DNA of 53,656 nt from Deltaproteobacteria bacterium (GCA_019310385.1 JAFDEK010000012.1:1-53656); one strand, 5' to 3'. Shown: positions 45,711-53,656, counted from the stretch's first letter. Numbers and translations are program-made. Notes: a model not told the origin generated them from the letters alone.

Positions 45711-46398
45711 GGTGGGGTCCTCGTGAGTCCTGGCGAGCGGCGAAGCGCCAGATATTACCAGGATTGGCGGGGATTTCGCCGCGGAGTAGCGCGCGGGCCC
45801 CTGTGGGATCCGTGGGTCGGACCGCGCCCCGGTGGCCCGATCCGGCGGTAGCTCTGCGCTCTGCGCACTTCCCGTATCGGCCTCTTCGAAAGGGGCTTGT
45901 TGATTTTCTTACAGAAACTTTCGTTCACGTCGTGAATTCGTTCGCGGGTGCGGAAGGCTCGGGTTCCGCCCACCTGTGCCGCGCTCGGCACGCGTGCAGC
46001 GCACCGGGACGGGCTGGGCGGCGGAGATCAGCGCGCTCACCCGCCGCAATCTCACCGGCAGCCACAGCAACCTCGACTCCCGCTTCACCGCCGTCGCGGG
46101 AACCGAGGCGAGCTTCGACAACGTCGCCCTCATCAAGCCCGTGTCGGCCATGCCCGAATTCGGCATCGAGACCCATGAGCCCCGGCGAACGCGGTGATGA
46201 GCGGCACGGGCCCCGCCACCTTCAGCATCGTCTACGAGTTCGACGTCGAGACCCGAGCCCAGGGCATCATGCCCAATTGCTTCTGCATGAACGAGACGGG
46301 CTTCCGCCTGGGGCACCCCGACCGGAACGGCGACGCCCGGCGTCGAATCGCGTAGACTGGAAACTGCCGTTCGAAGCTGGAGATGCACCGGAGGCCTC
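45711..46398. other. Gap between gcvP and the subtilase gene, containing a frameshifted gene remnant
   Basis: The first 190 bases form the gcvP leader. 45895-45930 is a relatively AT-rich stretch (TTGATTTTCTTACAGAAACT) that could hold a rightward promoter. From about 45976 coding character appears and is annotated separately. The last 40 bases precede the subtilase ATG at 46399. Confidence 0.45.
45976..46356 (+). pseudogene. Frameshifted small gene of unknown function
   Basis: Two overlapping frames with near-perfect G/C third positions make one plausible protein. Frame 1 (GTG at 45976 or 45994) gives TGTGWAAEISALTRRNLTGS, LDSRFTAVAGTEASFDNVAL and MPEFGIETHEP. Frame 0 continues with ANAVMSGTGPATFSIVYEFD, VETRAQGIMPNCFCMNETGF and RLGHPDRNGD to a TAG at 46354-46356. 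Adding one C to the CCCC at 46180-46183 fuses them as HEP-P-ANAV. About 120 residues, no signal peptide visible, family unknown. Either a decayed gene or an intact one with a base missing from the assembly. Confidence 0.5.
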
Positions 46399-48165
46399 AT
46401 GGCGATCGAGGAGGCGAGTCGGTACGGGACCGCGGGCTTCCTGGATTTGCGCCTCGCGCTTGCCACGATGCTCGTCCTGGTGGCCTCGGGGTCGGCCCGG
46501 GGGCAGAGCGTCGGAACGGAGGTGCTCGACGCACTGAACGCGGCGGGCCGGGCTCGAGTCGTCGTTGCGCTGCGGCACTCCCAGGAGCTGGAGTCTGCGC
46601 CGGCTGATCGGCAGGCCAGCGTGCAGGCCCGACAGGGCGCGGTGTTGTCCCGCATCAGCGTGGACCATTTCGCCGAGACTCAGCGCTTCGAGAGCATCCC
46701 GGCTCTGGCGGGCACGGTGAACTCGCGTGGGCTGGCGGCGCTTCTCTCGGATCCCAACGTCATTCGTGTCGACCTGGACGAGCCCGGCTCAGGGGAGCTG
46801 GCCCAGTCCCTTCCCCTGATCGGTGCGGATATCCTGCAGGAGATCTACGGCCTCACCGGAGCTGGCGTCACCGTCGCCGTGCTCGATACCGGCGTGGCTC
46901 GAAATCACCCGGATGTCGCGAGCGCGATCATCGCCGAGCAGTGCTTCTGCAGCGGTGGCGGCGGCTGCTGCCTGGGTGGAAACGCCACACGCAGCGGCTG
47001 GAGCGCAGCCTATGACGATCACCACCATGGAACGCACGTCACGAGCATCATCACCGGGAAGGGCCTCGTTGCGCCCGTGGGCGTCGCGCCCGGCACCAGG
47101 ATCGTGGCCGTCAAGGTTCTCGACGCGAACAATCGCTTCTGCTGCAGCTCCGATGTCATCGCGGGCCTCGATTGGATTCTTGCCAACCGTCCCGACGTTC
47201 GGGTCGTGAACATGAGCCTGGGAACGGATACGATCTACGAGGGGGACTGCGACACCCAGACCGCGTCGACCATGGCCTACGCCCGCGCGATCGATGCCCT
47301 CACGGAGCGGGGGGTGGCGGTCTTTGCCGCTTCGGGAAACGCTGCGTCCCCGAACGCCATGAAGGCGCCCGCGTGCGTAGCGAACGCCATCTCCGTAGGA
47401 GCGGTCGACGACGACGGGAAGGTCGCGCGCTTCTCCGACAGTGGAGCCACCCTGGACCTGCTGGCACCCGGCGTGGGCATCCTCGCGGCGATGCGGGGAG
47501 GGGGCGTGCGGCTGCTCAGCGGCACTTCCATGGCCACCCCCCATGCCGCCGGCGCCGCCGCACTGCTCATCGAGGAGCAGGCGCGGCTGTCGCCGGCAAG
47601 CCTGCTGCGAGCCCTGGTGGAGACGGGAACGCCGGTGACGGACCCGCGCAACGGCCTCTCTCATCCCCTCCTGGACCTGGAGGCTGCCTTCCTGTCGCTG
47701 GAGCTCTGTGACGACGGCGTGGACAACGACGAGGACGGGCTCGTGGACGTCCGTGACCCCGATTGTCCGCCGGTGGAGATCGACATCCGTCCGGGATGGC
47801 GTCACAATTTCCTGCGGCGAAGTGGCCGCGGTACGCTTCGGGTCGTGTTGTTCGGATTCGAGGAGCTCGATGGCAGCGACGTGGACGGGAGTTCCCTGCG
47901 CCTGGGGCCCGGCGGCGCCGCGCCGCACCACGACCTCGGCGATCCTGATGTGACGGCCGGGCATCGGGTCGACGTGGACGGCGACGGCCTGCTCGACCTG
48001 ATCAGTCACTACCGGATCCGCGAGATCGAAATCGCTCCGGGAGACGAGGAGGTCTGTCTCAACGGAGTCATCGCTGGGGAGGCCTTTCGCGCCTGCGACG
48101 AACTGAAAAACAGGAATCGAGGAAAAAAACCCGCATTTGTGTCACGAGAGCGGCTCGCCTGGTGA
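46399..48165 (+). CDS. Secreted subtilisin-like serine peptidase (S8)
   Basis: 588 residues from the ATG at 46399. Signal peptide (LALATMLVLVASGSARG), an I9-like propeptide (residues about 45-130, RVVVALRHSQELES), then the S8 catalytic domain: Asp163 in VAVLDTGVARNHPDV, His213 in DHHHGTHVTSIITG, oxyanion Asn314 in FAASGNA, and Ser377 in LLSGTSMATPHAAGAAAL. Unusual cysteine-rich insertions follow the Asp (EQCFCSGGGGCCLGG) and sit at NNRFCCSSD. Two calcium-type loops (DNDEDGLVDVRDPDC; DVDGDGLLDL) occur in the C-terminal part. No sorting tail. Upstream of the IPTL-CTERM/exosortase pair. Confidence 0.92.
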   Translation: MAIEEASRYGTAGFLDLRLALATMLVLVASGSARGQSVGTEVLDALNAAGRARVVVALRHSQELESAPADRQASVQARQGAVLSRISVDHFAETQRFESIPALAGTVNSRGLAALLSDPNVIRVDLDEPGSGELAQSLPLIGADILQEIYGLTGAGVTVAVLDTGVARNHPDVASAIIAEQCFCSGGGGCCLGGNATRSGWSAAYDDHHHGTHVTSIITGKGLVAPVGVAPGTRIVAVKVLDANNRFCCSSDVIAGLDWILANRPDVRVVNMSLGTDTIYEGDCDTQTASTMAYARAIDALTERGVAVFAASGNAASPNAMKAPACVANAISVGAVDDDGKVARFSDSGATLDLLAPGVGILAAMRGGGVRLLSGTSMATPHAAGAAALLIEEQARLSPASLLRALVETGTPVTDPRNGLSHPLLDLEAAFLSLELCDDGVDNDEDGLVDVRDPDCPPVEIDIRPGWRHNFLRRSGRGTLRVVLFGFEELDGSDVDGSSLRLGPGGAAPHHDLGDPDVTAGHRVDVDGDGLLDLISHYRIREIEIAPGDEEVCLNGVIAGEAFRACDELKNRNRGKKPAFVSRERLAW

Positions 48166-48313
48166 CTCAGCCTTTTCTCTTGACTCCTGCGCTCCCAGGG
48201 CGTCAGAGTGAATCGGAGCCATGATGGGTCGCCGATTCGACCGCCTACAGGGCGTGGGGCACCTGTGCATCTGCGCGGTTTCGTTCATTCAAATCGATCA
48301 AAGGGGTTCGAAG

Positions 48314-48901
48314 ATGAAGAGGAACTTACTCACACTGCTCGTGGTCGTGTTCGCACTCGGCTTCGCATCCTCCGCCTGGGCGGAGAGCCGCTACGGAGAC
48401 GGCGGCGGAGGCGAGAGCAACATCGGCTGCATCTGTGAGGAGGTGATCGGGGCGGGTCCGACCTGCACCAACGACCTTCTCTTGCCCTGCGGCACCGACT
48501 GCAACACCAATGCGAATTGCGCGGCGGGCAGTGTCTGTGTCGACAAGGCCTTCACGGGGTGTTCGTCGGCCGGAGCCGGTAACTGCCAGAAGTTACTAGC
48601 GACGTGCGGGAACGGAGGCTGCGTCACATCCAGCACGATCGAAAACGTCGTCGACTGTCCGAGCAACATCCCCACCCTCTCCCAGTGGGGCCTGATCCTC
48701 TTCGGCATGCTCTTGCTCACGATGATGTTCTGGACGATCCGGCGCCGCGGGCTGCCCACCCACATGTCCGCCAGCCTGCTGGTGATCGGGATGTTCGGGC
48801 TCAGCGCAGCCACGGTCGCCTACGCGCAGATCCAGTCCGAGCGGGTGTGCGGGGAGCGCGATGTCGCGGTGGAGTTCGTGATCGACATCCTGCAGGGCTG
48901 A
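48314..48901 (+). CDS. IPTL-CTERM protein with internal sorting signal
   Basis: 195 residues from the ATG at 48314. Signal peptide LLTLLVVVFALGFASSAWA, then a Cys-rich mature region (GCICEEVIGAGPTCTND, CGTDCNTNANCAAGSVC, ATCGNGGCV). The sorting signal is SNIPTLSQWGLILFGMLLLT, a hydrophobic continuation and TIRRRG. Normally the protein would end there. Here 57 more residues follow with a second hydrophobic stretch (SASLLVIGMFGLSAATVAYA) and the end VCGERDVAVEFVIDILQG. A strong terminator follows, and the exosortase H gene is convergent immediately beyond, supporting a substrate-enzyme pair. Confidence 0.85.
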   Translation: MKRNLLTLLVVVFALGFASSAWAESRYGDGGGGESNIGCICEEVIGAGPTCTNDLLLPCGTDCNTNANCAAGSVCVDKAFTGCSSAGAGNCQKLLATCGNGGCVTSSTIENVVDCPSNIPTLSQWGLILFGMLLLTMMFWTIRRRGLPTHMSASLLVIGMFGLSAATVAYAQIQSERVCGERDVAVEFVIDILQG

Positions 48902-48933
48902 GCGCCGTCGCGCGCTCGGGCGATAGACGAAAG

Positions 48934-48965
48934 GAAAGGGGCAGCCCGGTGGGCTGTCCCTTTTT
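48934..48965 (+). terminator. Rho-independent terminator after the IPTL-CTERM gene
   Basis: An 11-bp stem (48937-48947 AGGGGCAGCCC with 48951-48961 GGGCTGTCCCT, one G-U pair) closes a 3-base loop (GGT) and is followed by five T residues (48961-48965). Located 33 bases after the stop codon. This is the clearest intrinsic terminator in the window. The flanking A-run (GGAAAGGGG) would give weaker function for the convergent exosortase transcript. Confidence 0.9.
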
Positions 48966-48966
48966 C

Positions 48967-49002
48967 GGTCTTCGTGCTTGGTCTTCGTGCTTGGTCTTCG
49001 TC
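48967..49002. repeat. 13-bp tandem repeat beyond the terminator
   Basis: GGTCTTCGTGCTT occurs at 48967-48979 and 48980-48992, followed by a partial copy (GGTCTTCGTC) to 49002. It fills the space between the terminator and the end of the convergent exosortase gene (stop at 49012-49014). Confidence 0.8.
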
Positions 49003-49011
49003 GAGTCGACC

Positions 49012-49620
49012 TCAGGCCGCGCTGAGCTCGCGCGCATGCGCGTGCCGGTCGTGCATCCAGAAGGTCCACTGCATCCAGATCAGGAAGAGGACCAGGCCGA
49101 GGGCGATGAAGACGGCCTGCCAGACCTCTCGGTGCATCGTCTCGAAGAGCGAGGGATGATGAATCCCCACGTAGTAGAGACTCACGATGCGCACTTGATT
49201 GACGAGCAGCATGAAGGCGGCGCCGCAAACGATGCCGACCAGCTGGCGGCGGAAGCCGGCGGGGAAGGCCACTACCGCGGCCACGTAGAAGCCGAAGGGT
49301 TCGAGCGCGTCGCAGCCCTTGTAGATCGTCAGGGTCAGCCTCGGCGACGAGAGCAGGTTTCCGTCCGCCAGCGCGTCTTCACCGAGGAGGCGCAAGACCG
49401 CCGCAGACAGGCTGGCGTTGAGCTCGAGGGAGGGGACCCGGATCCAGGTCCGGAACAACTCCGTCTGCGCGAAGCCAAAGAGCACGAGGAGCGCGGCCGC
49501 AGCGACGCCGACGATTCGGGCCAGCAGCGTCCAATCCATGGGAGCGGTCGCTGGCGTCGTGTCCGGGCCGCTTCGCTCGTCCTTCCCGGGCTCGGGGCCA
49601 GGACCGCCCTGTGGCTGCAT
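49012..49620 (-). CDS. xrtH: Exosortase H (IPTL-CTERM-specific)
   Basis: 202 residues from the ATG at 49620 (GAGGAGG 5 bases upstream); ATGs at 49647 and 49671 are also in frame. Multi-helix membrane transpeptidase-like protein. The catalytic triad of the family is visible: Cys103 in LTIYKGCDALEPFGFY, Arg144 in LLVNQVRIVSLYYVG, His163 in LFETMHREVWQ. The KGC-x-A-x-x-P and short length (about 170-200) fit the H subtype known to be paired with IPTL-CTERM proteins. Convergent with an IPTL-CTERM gene, 110 bases between ends. It should cleave IPTL-tailed proteins at the outer face of the inner membrane. Confidence 0.9.
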   Translation of the reverse strand: MQPQGGPGPEPGKDERSGPDTTPATAPMDWTLLARIVGVAAAALLVLFGFAQTELFRTWIRVPSLELNASLSAAVLRLLGEDALADGNLLSSPRLTLTIYKGCDALEPFGFYVAAVVAFPAGFRRQLVGIVCGAAFMLLVNQVRIVSLYYVGIHHPSLFETMHREVWQAVFIALGLVLFLIWMQWTFWMHDRHAHARELSAA

Positions 49621-49719
49621 GAGAGCCTCCTCGATCGACCCTACCATAGGGCGCCCTTCCTCAGGGATCATTCTGCAGCCACTGGCGCCACCGGGCACGC
49701 GACCGCGCGGCTCACCGCC

Positions 49720-50757
49720 TCACCCCGGGTTTCGTACCGGCAGGCCGGTGTCGAGGATTTCGTCCGCGCGCGTGCAGTCCGCCACGCTGAAGGGCAGCGG
49801 CTCGTCGGGCTCCTTGCCCCGCACGGGACACGCCTCCACCGCACAGCGACGGCAGTGCCGGGGGCGACAGGGGTCGAAGTGGACGACGATGTCGCCGGGC
49901 GACTCGTCGCGGCCGAAGACCCCCCAGCGCAGCTCGTCATCGATGTCGTGGAGGCGATCGGTGTCGTAGTAGCGCGGAACGGTGAGGTGGAAGTCGGCGT
50001 GCTGCTCCGAGCCCGAGTGCCAGACACGCAGGGTGTGGACGTCGATCCACCAGGGACGCCGCTTCTCCTGGAGCTGCGTGGTGATCTGCTCGAGGAGCGC
50101 CTCGTCGACCTCGTCCATGAGTCCCCGTACCGCCTCGCGGCCGAGCAGCCAGCCGGTGCGCAAGATGTTGGCCGCCACCGCGATGGCCGCGATGGGGTCG
50201 AAGTAGGCCCAGCCGGTGAGTCGGACGGCGAGCAGCCCGACCAGGACGCCCACGGTCGTGACTACGTCGGTCATGAGGTGGGCGCCGTCGGCGCGCAGGG
50301 CGAGAGAATTCAAACGTTTCCCCACCCGAATGAGATAGAGCCCCATCGCGGCGTTCAGGACGGTGAGGCCCGCCAGCAGGGCGAGGCCGAGACCAATCCG
50401 GTGCAGCTCGGGACCGCGCAGGATATCCCCGATGGCCTCGGCGAGGATCAGCCCGGCAGCCCCCAGGATCAGCGTCCCCTCGACGCCGGCGGCCAGGAAC
50501 TCGATCTTCCCGTGTCCGTAGGGGTGGTTGCGATCGGCGGGCTGCGCGGCGAGGCGAATGCTGAAGACGAGGAAGATCGCCGCGGCCACGTTCACCACGG
50601 ATTCCATGGCGTCCGAGAGCACGGCGGTCGAGCCCGTCACCCCGTACGCGGCGATCTTGCCGGCTAAGACCACGCCGCCGACGGCCAGGGAGAGGAAGGC
50701 CGCACGCCGGCGCTCGGCGGTTCCTCCATCCTGTGCGGGAGCATGCGAGACGATCAT
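49720..50757 (-). CDS. Cation diffusion facilitator (CDF) metal transporter
   Basis: 345 residues. Six membrane helices with the CDF metal site: VLSDAMESVVNVAAAIFLVF in helix 2 (D-x3-x-x-N variant of H/D-x3-D), NHPYGHGKIEFLAAGVEG after helix 2, and ADGAHLMTDVVTTVGVLVG in helix 5 (H-x3-D). The C-terminal cytoplasmic domain has HTLRVWHSGSEQHADFHLTV, and a cysteine-rich extension DPCRPRHCRRCAVEACPVR with C-x4-C-x2-C-x4-CP spacing. That extension resembles an Fe-S or zinc knuckle and is found in a subset of CDF proteins. Exports Zn2+, Fe2+ or similar ions by proton exchange; the metal is not decided here. Confidence 0.9.
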   Translation of the reverse strand: MIVSHAPAQDGGTAERRRAAFLSLAVGGVVLAGKIAAYGVTGSTAVLSDAMESVVNVAAAIFLVFSIRLAAQPADRNHPYGHGKIEFLAAGVEGTLILGAAGLILAEAIGDILRGPELHRIGLGLALLAGLTVLNAAMGLYLIRVGKRLNSLALRADGAHLMTDVVTTVGVLVGLLAVRLTGWAYFDPIAAIAVAANILRTGWLLGREAVRGLMDEVDEALLEQITTQLQEKRRPWWIDVHTLRVWHSGSEQHADFHLTVPRYYDTDRLHDIDDELRWGVFGRDESPGDIVVHFDPCRPRHCRRCAVEACPVRGKEPDEPLPFSVADCTRADEILDTGLPVRNPG

Positions 50758-50767
50758 CCCGAGCAGT

Positions 50768-52750
50768 TTACCGATCCTCGCGGCTCTGCGACCCGGTCCT
50801 CGTCTCGGAAGCGCCGCGCCGGCCTTCCTCGACGTCGATGCGGAAGACCGCGTAGTGGGCGCTGAGCAGCTCGGCCTTCACGGCGCCTGACCAGCTGCGC
50901 TCGCAGCGAGGACCGTTGCGCAGCTGCGTCTGGTCGATTCGCACCAGGGCGTAGATCTCTTCGGGCCAGGGCGCGGGCACTTCGAAGAGGCGGCGTAGCT
51001 CGCGCGGCCGCAGGCGGCACTCGCCGAGTCGATCCATCACCTCCCGGGTCTCGCGGACCAGGCGCTTGTGGTGCCGGATCTTCTTGGTGAAGACCGAAGG
51101 AAGGGCGGCCACGATCCGGCGTTGTGCCACGGTGGAGAGCTCGAGGTCGTCCTTGGGAAGGGGCCGCACCGCTACGTAGGCGGTGGGGGGCGTGTTCTCC
51201 CGTAGCCAGCGATAGGCCCGCTGCAGATCGGCGCGCTCGGCGTGGGATGGAGGTCGCCTGGCCCTCACGACGTCCAGGTCGATCGCCGTGCCGTCGTAGC
51301 GATAGGTCGATTGGTCGCGCCACGGGGAGGGAAGGAAGAGCAGGCTCGTGGTCGCGACGGCGAGCAGCCCCCCGGCGACCAGGGCGACGGTGATTCCCGC
51401 GCCCAGCCAGCGTGAGCTACGCGGGCCCGGAAAGCCCGAGATGTCGAGCTCTGCGAGCAGGCCGGCGAGCAGCAGCGCCGCGGGGATCGAGGCGAGCAGT
51501 CCGAGCTTGTACTCGTTGGGGTCGACCGTCGGGACCCTGACACAGAGGGTTCCCACCAGCAGGAGAAGCCCGCCGAGCCAGTAGGTGCGCGGGGCGGGAC
51601 CCAGGCGGGGAAGCCAGAAGATCGCCGCGGCGTGAATGGAGAGGGAGGGGAGCAGGGCCCAGCCGTAGGTCCCGGCGTGGCGCAGCAGGGCCGCTCGGCC
51701 GAGGAGCAGCTCGGAGCGGCCGCCGAAGGCGGAGGAGATGTCGAGCAGGTAGGGCAGGGCGGCGAGGATCCCGGCGCCGGCCGCCAGGGCGGGCAGCCAA
51801 TCCCGCACCAGGTCCTTCCGGCGCAAGGGCGCGTGTCCGGCCCGGCGAGCCGCGCTCCGGCGCTGTCCGAATTCGAGGGTGTAGACGGCGCAGTGAGCCG
51901 CGACCAGCGCGCCGAAGGCCAGGGCCACCATGGGGCTGAAGATCGCCATTCCCGCGCTGGCGACGGTCAGCAGGGCGCAGCGTCTCCAGAAGGCGCCTCG
52001 CCACAGGCTCAGTGCGACCAGCGCCGCGGCAAAGAGGGCCACGGCCGAGGGGAAGCTGCTGAAGCCGAAGAACTTGATCAGCAGGTTTCCCACGCGTTTG
52101 GAGCGCTGCACCTCGGAATCCCAGCCCAGGGGCATGAGGTAGGCGCTGTTGGCCGAGTGCATGTCGAGGCCGTCGCGGTCGCGCATGGCCGCCTGGAGCC
52201 TCGACGGCTGGATTCCCTCGCCCGCCCGCAGCGATTGGACCAGGGTGGGCCCCAGCGCTACCCCTGCCCGCCCGGCGAACTGTGTCATGCCGATTGGATT
52301 CAAGATGAAGAAAGGAAGCAGGCAGATGCCGAGGCGTCGCCAGGCGCTCCCGGTCCAGCGCCCAGCGGCGAGCCACAGGAAGCCGAGCAGGGTCGCCAGG
52401 GAGAGCGTGTTCATCAGGAGCAGGGCCTCGAAGGCGCTGATCTCCAGGGCGCCCATCAGCGCGGCCGCCAGGGCATGCCAACCCCAGTAGAAGTTCGCCG
52501 GCGCCTCCATGCTCGAGGGATTGGTGGGCGGGATGATGCCGTTGGCGATCTGATAGATGTAGGCGGAGTGGTGCAGGCCGTGGATGCTCTGGGTCATGCG
52601 GCTGCTACTGCCAGCCGTCAAGTGGACGAGCAGCGCGCTCGCGCCCGTGATGGCGAGGAGCGCGGGGCCCGATCCCCACGCTCGGCCGCGAAGCCGGGCG
52701 TAGTGAGCCGGGAAGATTCGAGGCTGACGGGAAGTGCGACGCTTCAACAA
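50768..52750 (-). CDS. Large multi-spanning membrane protein, possibly glycosyltransferase C-like
   Basis: 660 residues. No early ATG exists in frame; the TTG at 52750 (or 52747), with AGGGG upstream, is needed to include the first helix (ALLAITGASALLVHLTAG). About ten membrane helices follow, with a large luminal loop after helix 1 (SIHGLHHSAYIYQIANGIIP, PTNPSSMEAPANFYWGWHAL). The last 170 residues are soluble and end in a hydrophilic tail. The loop between helices 1 and 2 with H and N/F-Y-W residues recalls GT-C glycosyltransferases, but I see no defining D/E-x-D pair. Ten bases downstream lies the CDF gene, so the two may be co-transcribed. Confidence 0.6.
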   Translation of the reverse strand: MLKRRTSRQPRIFPAHYARLRGRAWGSGPALLAITGASALLVHLTAGSSSRMTQSIHGLHHSAYIYQIANGIIPPTNPSSMEAPANFYWGWHALAAALMGALEISAFEALLLMNTLSLATLLGFLWLAAGRWTGSAWRRLGICLLPFFILNPIGMTQFAGRAGVALGPTLVQSLRAGEGIQPSRLQAAMRDRDGLDMHSANSAYLMPLGWDSEVQRSKRVGNLLIKFFGFSSFPSAVALFAAALVALSLWRGAFWRRCALLTVASAGMAIFSPMVALAFGALVAAHCAVYTLEFGQRRSAARRAGHAPLRRKDLVRDWLPALAAGAGILAALPYLLDISSAFGGRSELLLGRAALLRHAGTYGWALLPSLSIHAAAIFWLPRLGPAPRTYWLGGLLLLVGTLCVRVPTVDPNEYKLGLLASIPAALLLAGLLAELDISGFPGPRSSRWLGAGITVALVAGGLLAVATTSLLFLPSPWRDQSTYRYDGTAIDLDVVRARRPPSHAERADLQRAYRWLRENTPPTAYVAVRPLPKDDLELSTVAQRRIVAALPSVFTKKIRHHKRLVRETREVMDRLGECRLRPRELRRLFEVPAPWPEEIYALVRIDQTQLRNGPRCERSWSGAVKAELLSAHYAVFRIDVEEGRRGASETRTGSQSREDR

Positions 52751-52817
52751 TCCGCCCCTAAATCCTGCCTGCGGAACGTCCGATGCGTCTCACGGATCGA
52801 TCCGAGGTGGTATTGAC

Positions 52818-53656
52818 GTGAAACACGTATCGACATTCGTGGCGAAGAGTTCGTCCGTAGCATTGCTCGCCTTCACGTTGCTGGTCGCCATGCCGGTCGC
52901 CCGCGCTCATGCGCAGCCGGCGGCGAGCTCGATCTATGTCACGACCGGTCATGTCGCCCCCGAGCTCGAGCCGATCGGTGAGGGCGTTGCGGAGTGGATC
53001 CGCCAGCGCATCGCGCGTACGGGTCTTGACGTAGTTCCCGGTCCCGGAATGCGCAGTGGCGTCACTCGTCCCGCCCCCCAGCCTAAGCCGAGCCGTGAGA
53101 AGCCTACCACTGGGGCGCTCCTCGCTCACGCCTCGAAGATCGGCTCGGTGGCGGCGCTGCTCGTCGACCTGCGTTGGGAGCGCGGCAAGGTCCTGGCGGA
53201 CTTCCGCCTCTACGAAGTGAGCTCGGGCCAGCTCTACGGCGGTGGTCTCGTGGCCAGCGATCCTGCGCGCCTGATCGTCGACAGCGAAGCCGCGCTCGCG
53301 GGCGTCTACGAGGGCCTGGGAATGGAGGTCGTGACCCCCGATCCCCAGGTCCTTGCCGCCCACGGCCTCGACGAGCTCTCCGCTCTGACCCGAGCCCTGG
53401 TCTTCATGGAGAAGCAGGCGTTGGTCCGTTCCTGGCGCGAGCTGGAGGGTCGCCGCTCCACCACGGCCGTGGAGCTACGCCGCGAGATCCTGGCCACGGC
53501 TGCGAGTGGCAATGTCCCGCTGGCGGAGCGCGCGCGCCTCGGCGCCGTGCAGGGCGAGGTCGACGGCGCCTGGTCGCTCATCGCCGAGGACGCTCCCGCC
53601 GCCTACATGGACCCATCGGGCGAGAGCGCCATACTGATCGCCGCCGGCGAGATCCA
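52818..53656 (+). CDS. Secreted protein of unknown function (truncated by window end)
   Basis: The start is the GTG at 52818, with GAGGTGG 7 bases upstream; 279 complete codons are in view. A signal peptide (SVALLAFTLLVAMPVARAHA) is followed by SSIYVTTGHVAPELEPIGEG and VAEWIRQRI, which looks like the first strand and helix of TolB N-terminal or FlgO-like domains that start with a small-molecule-sensor-like fold. VAALLVDLRWERGKVLADFR and LYEVSSGQLYGGG continue it. The rest is helical. No stop codon before the end of the window. Divergent from the large membrane protein gene. Confidence 0.7.
   Translation, partial: MKHVSTFVAKSSSVALLAFTLLVAMPVARAHAQPAASSIYVTTGHVAPELEPIGEGVAEWIRQRIARTGLDVVPGPGMRSGVTRPAPQPKPSREKPTTGALLAHASKIGSVAALLVDLRWERGKVLADFRLYEVSSGQLYGGGLVASDPARLIVDSEAALAGVYEGLGMEVVTPDPQVLAAHGLDELSALTRALVFMEKQALVRSWRELEGRRSTTAVELRREILATAASGNVPLAERARLGAVQGEVDGAWSLIAEDAPAAYMDPSGESAILIAAGEI

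Noticed and set aside
45711..45900. Glycine riboswitch upstream of gcvP
   Set aside because: I searched by eye for the paired aptamer cores and found neither; only a weak 5-bp stem is present.

Overview
The window is GC-rich (about two thirds G+C by eye, third codon positions almost all G or C). It reads as a chromosomal segment of an environmental deltaproteobacterium-like or myxobacterium-like lineage. The pointers are PEP-CTERM and IPTL-CTERM sorting tails with an exosortase H, PilZ proteins with degenerate receiver domains, an HD-GYP sensor, many small lipoproteins, a Bdellovibrio-type histone-fold protein, and frequent GTG/TTG starts. This taxonomic reading is inference. There is no rRNA, no tRNA that I can see, no CRISPR array, no prophage and no intact insertion sequence.

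Layout. 1-7 kb: end of an epimerase gene, a PEP-CTERM/DNRLRE surface protein, a PP2C phosphatase (frameshifted near its C-terminal membrane anchor), a vWA lipoprotein, another lipoprotein, a hairpin-rich gap, a 63-residue bacterial histone, a Nudix hydrolase, a PilZ protein and gluQ. 7-22 kb: a 142-bp palindromic element shared by the ends of gluQ and ahcY; a coiled-coil membrane protein; a YhaO/YhaN-like (SbcCD-related) nuclease and ATPase pair; thyA-folA; a Kef/CPA2-type antiporter with a fused PTS EIIA domain; a TraB-family protein; msrP-msrQ; a PGN_0703-like protein. 22-36 kb: HD-GYP, two SnoaL-like proteins, an HExxH lipoprotein, an acyltransferase, an amidohydrolase, a TPR protein, a deazaflavin-type reductase, a frameshifted IPTL-CTERM protein, a KstD-like flavoprotein, an LPP20-type lipoprotein and a double PilZ protein. 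36-46 kb: a three-gene unit (small YIDPGTG membrane protein, SAM methyltransferase, arfB), a lysine-rich AT-hook-like protein, a ZorA/ZorB-like pair without Zorya effectors, and gcvP. 46-53.7 kb: a frameshifted gene remnant, a subtilase, an IPTL-CTERM protein with its exosortase H, a CDF transporter, a large membrane protein and a truncated secreted protein.

The strongest functional themes are three. (1) A secretion/sorting module: exosortase H beside an IPTL-CTERM protein, plus a second IPTL-CTERM gene 17 kb away. (2) Nucleoid and DNA-handling proteins: the histone, the AT-hook-like protein and the YhaO/YhaN pair. (3) An orphan ZorAB-like membrane motor pair whose B subunit lacks the expected transmembrane aspartate.

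Two sequence-level phenomena cut across the genes. A 30-bp repeat encoding [10 protein letters not shown] is tandemly inserted, in the same reading frame, in two unrelated genes (the YhaN-like ATPase and msrP). Three genes carry frameshifts that would each be repaired by one extra C in a short C run, which points to base-calling or assembly error rather than gene death.
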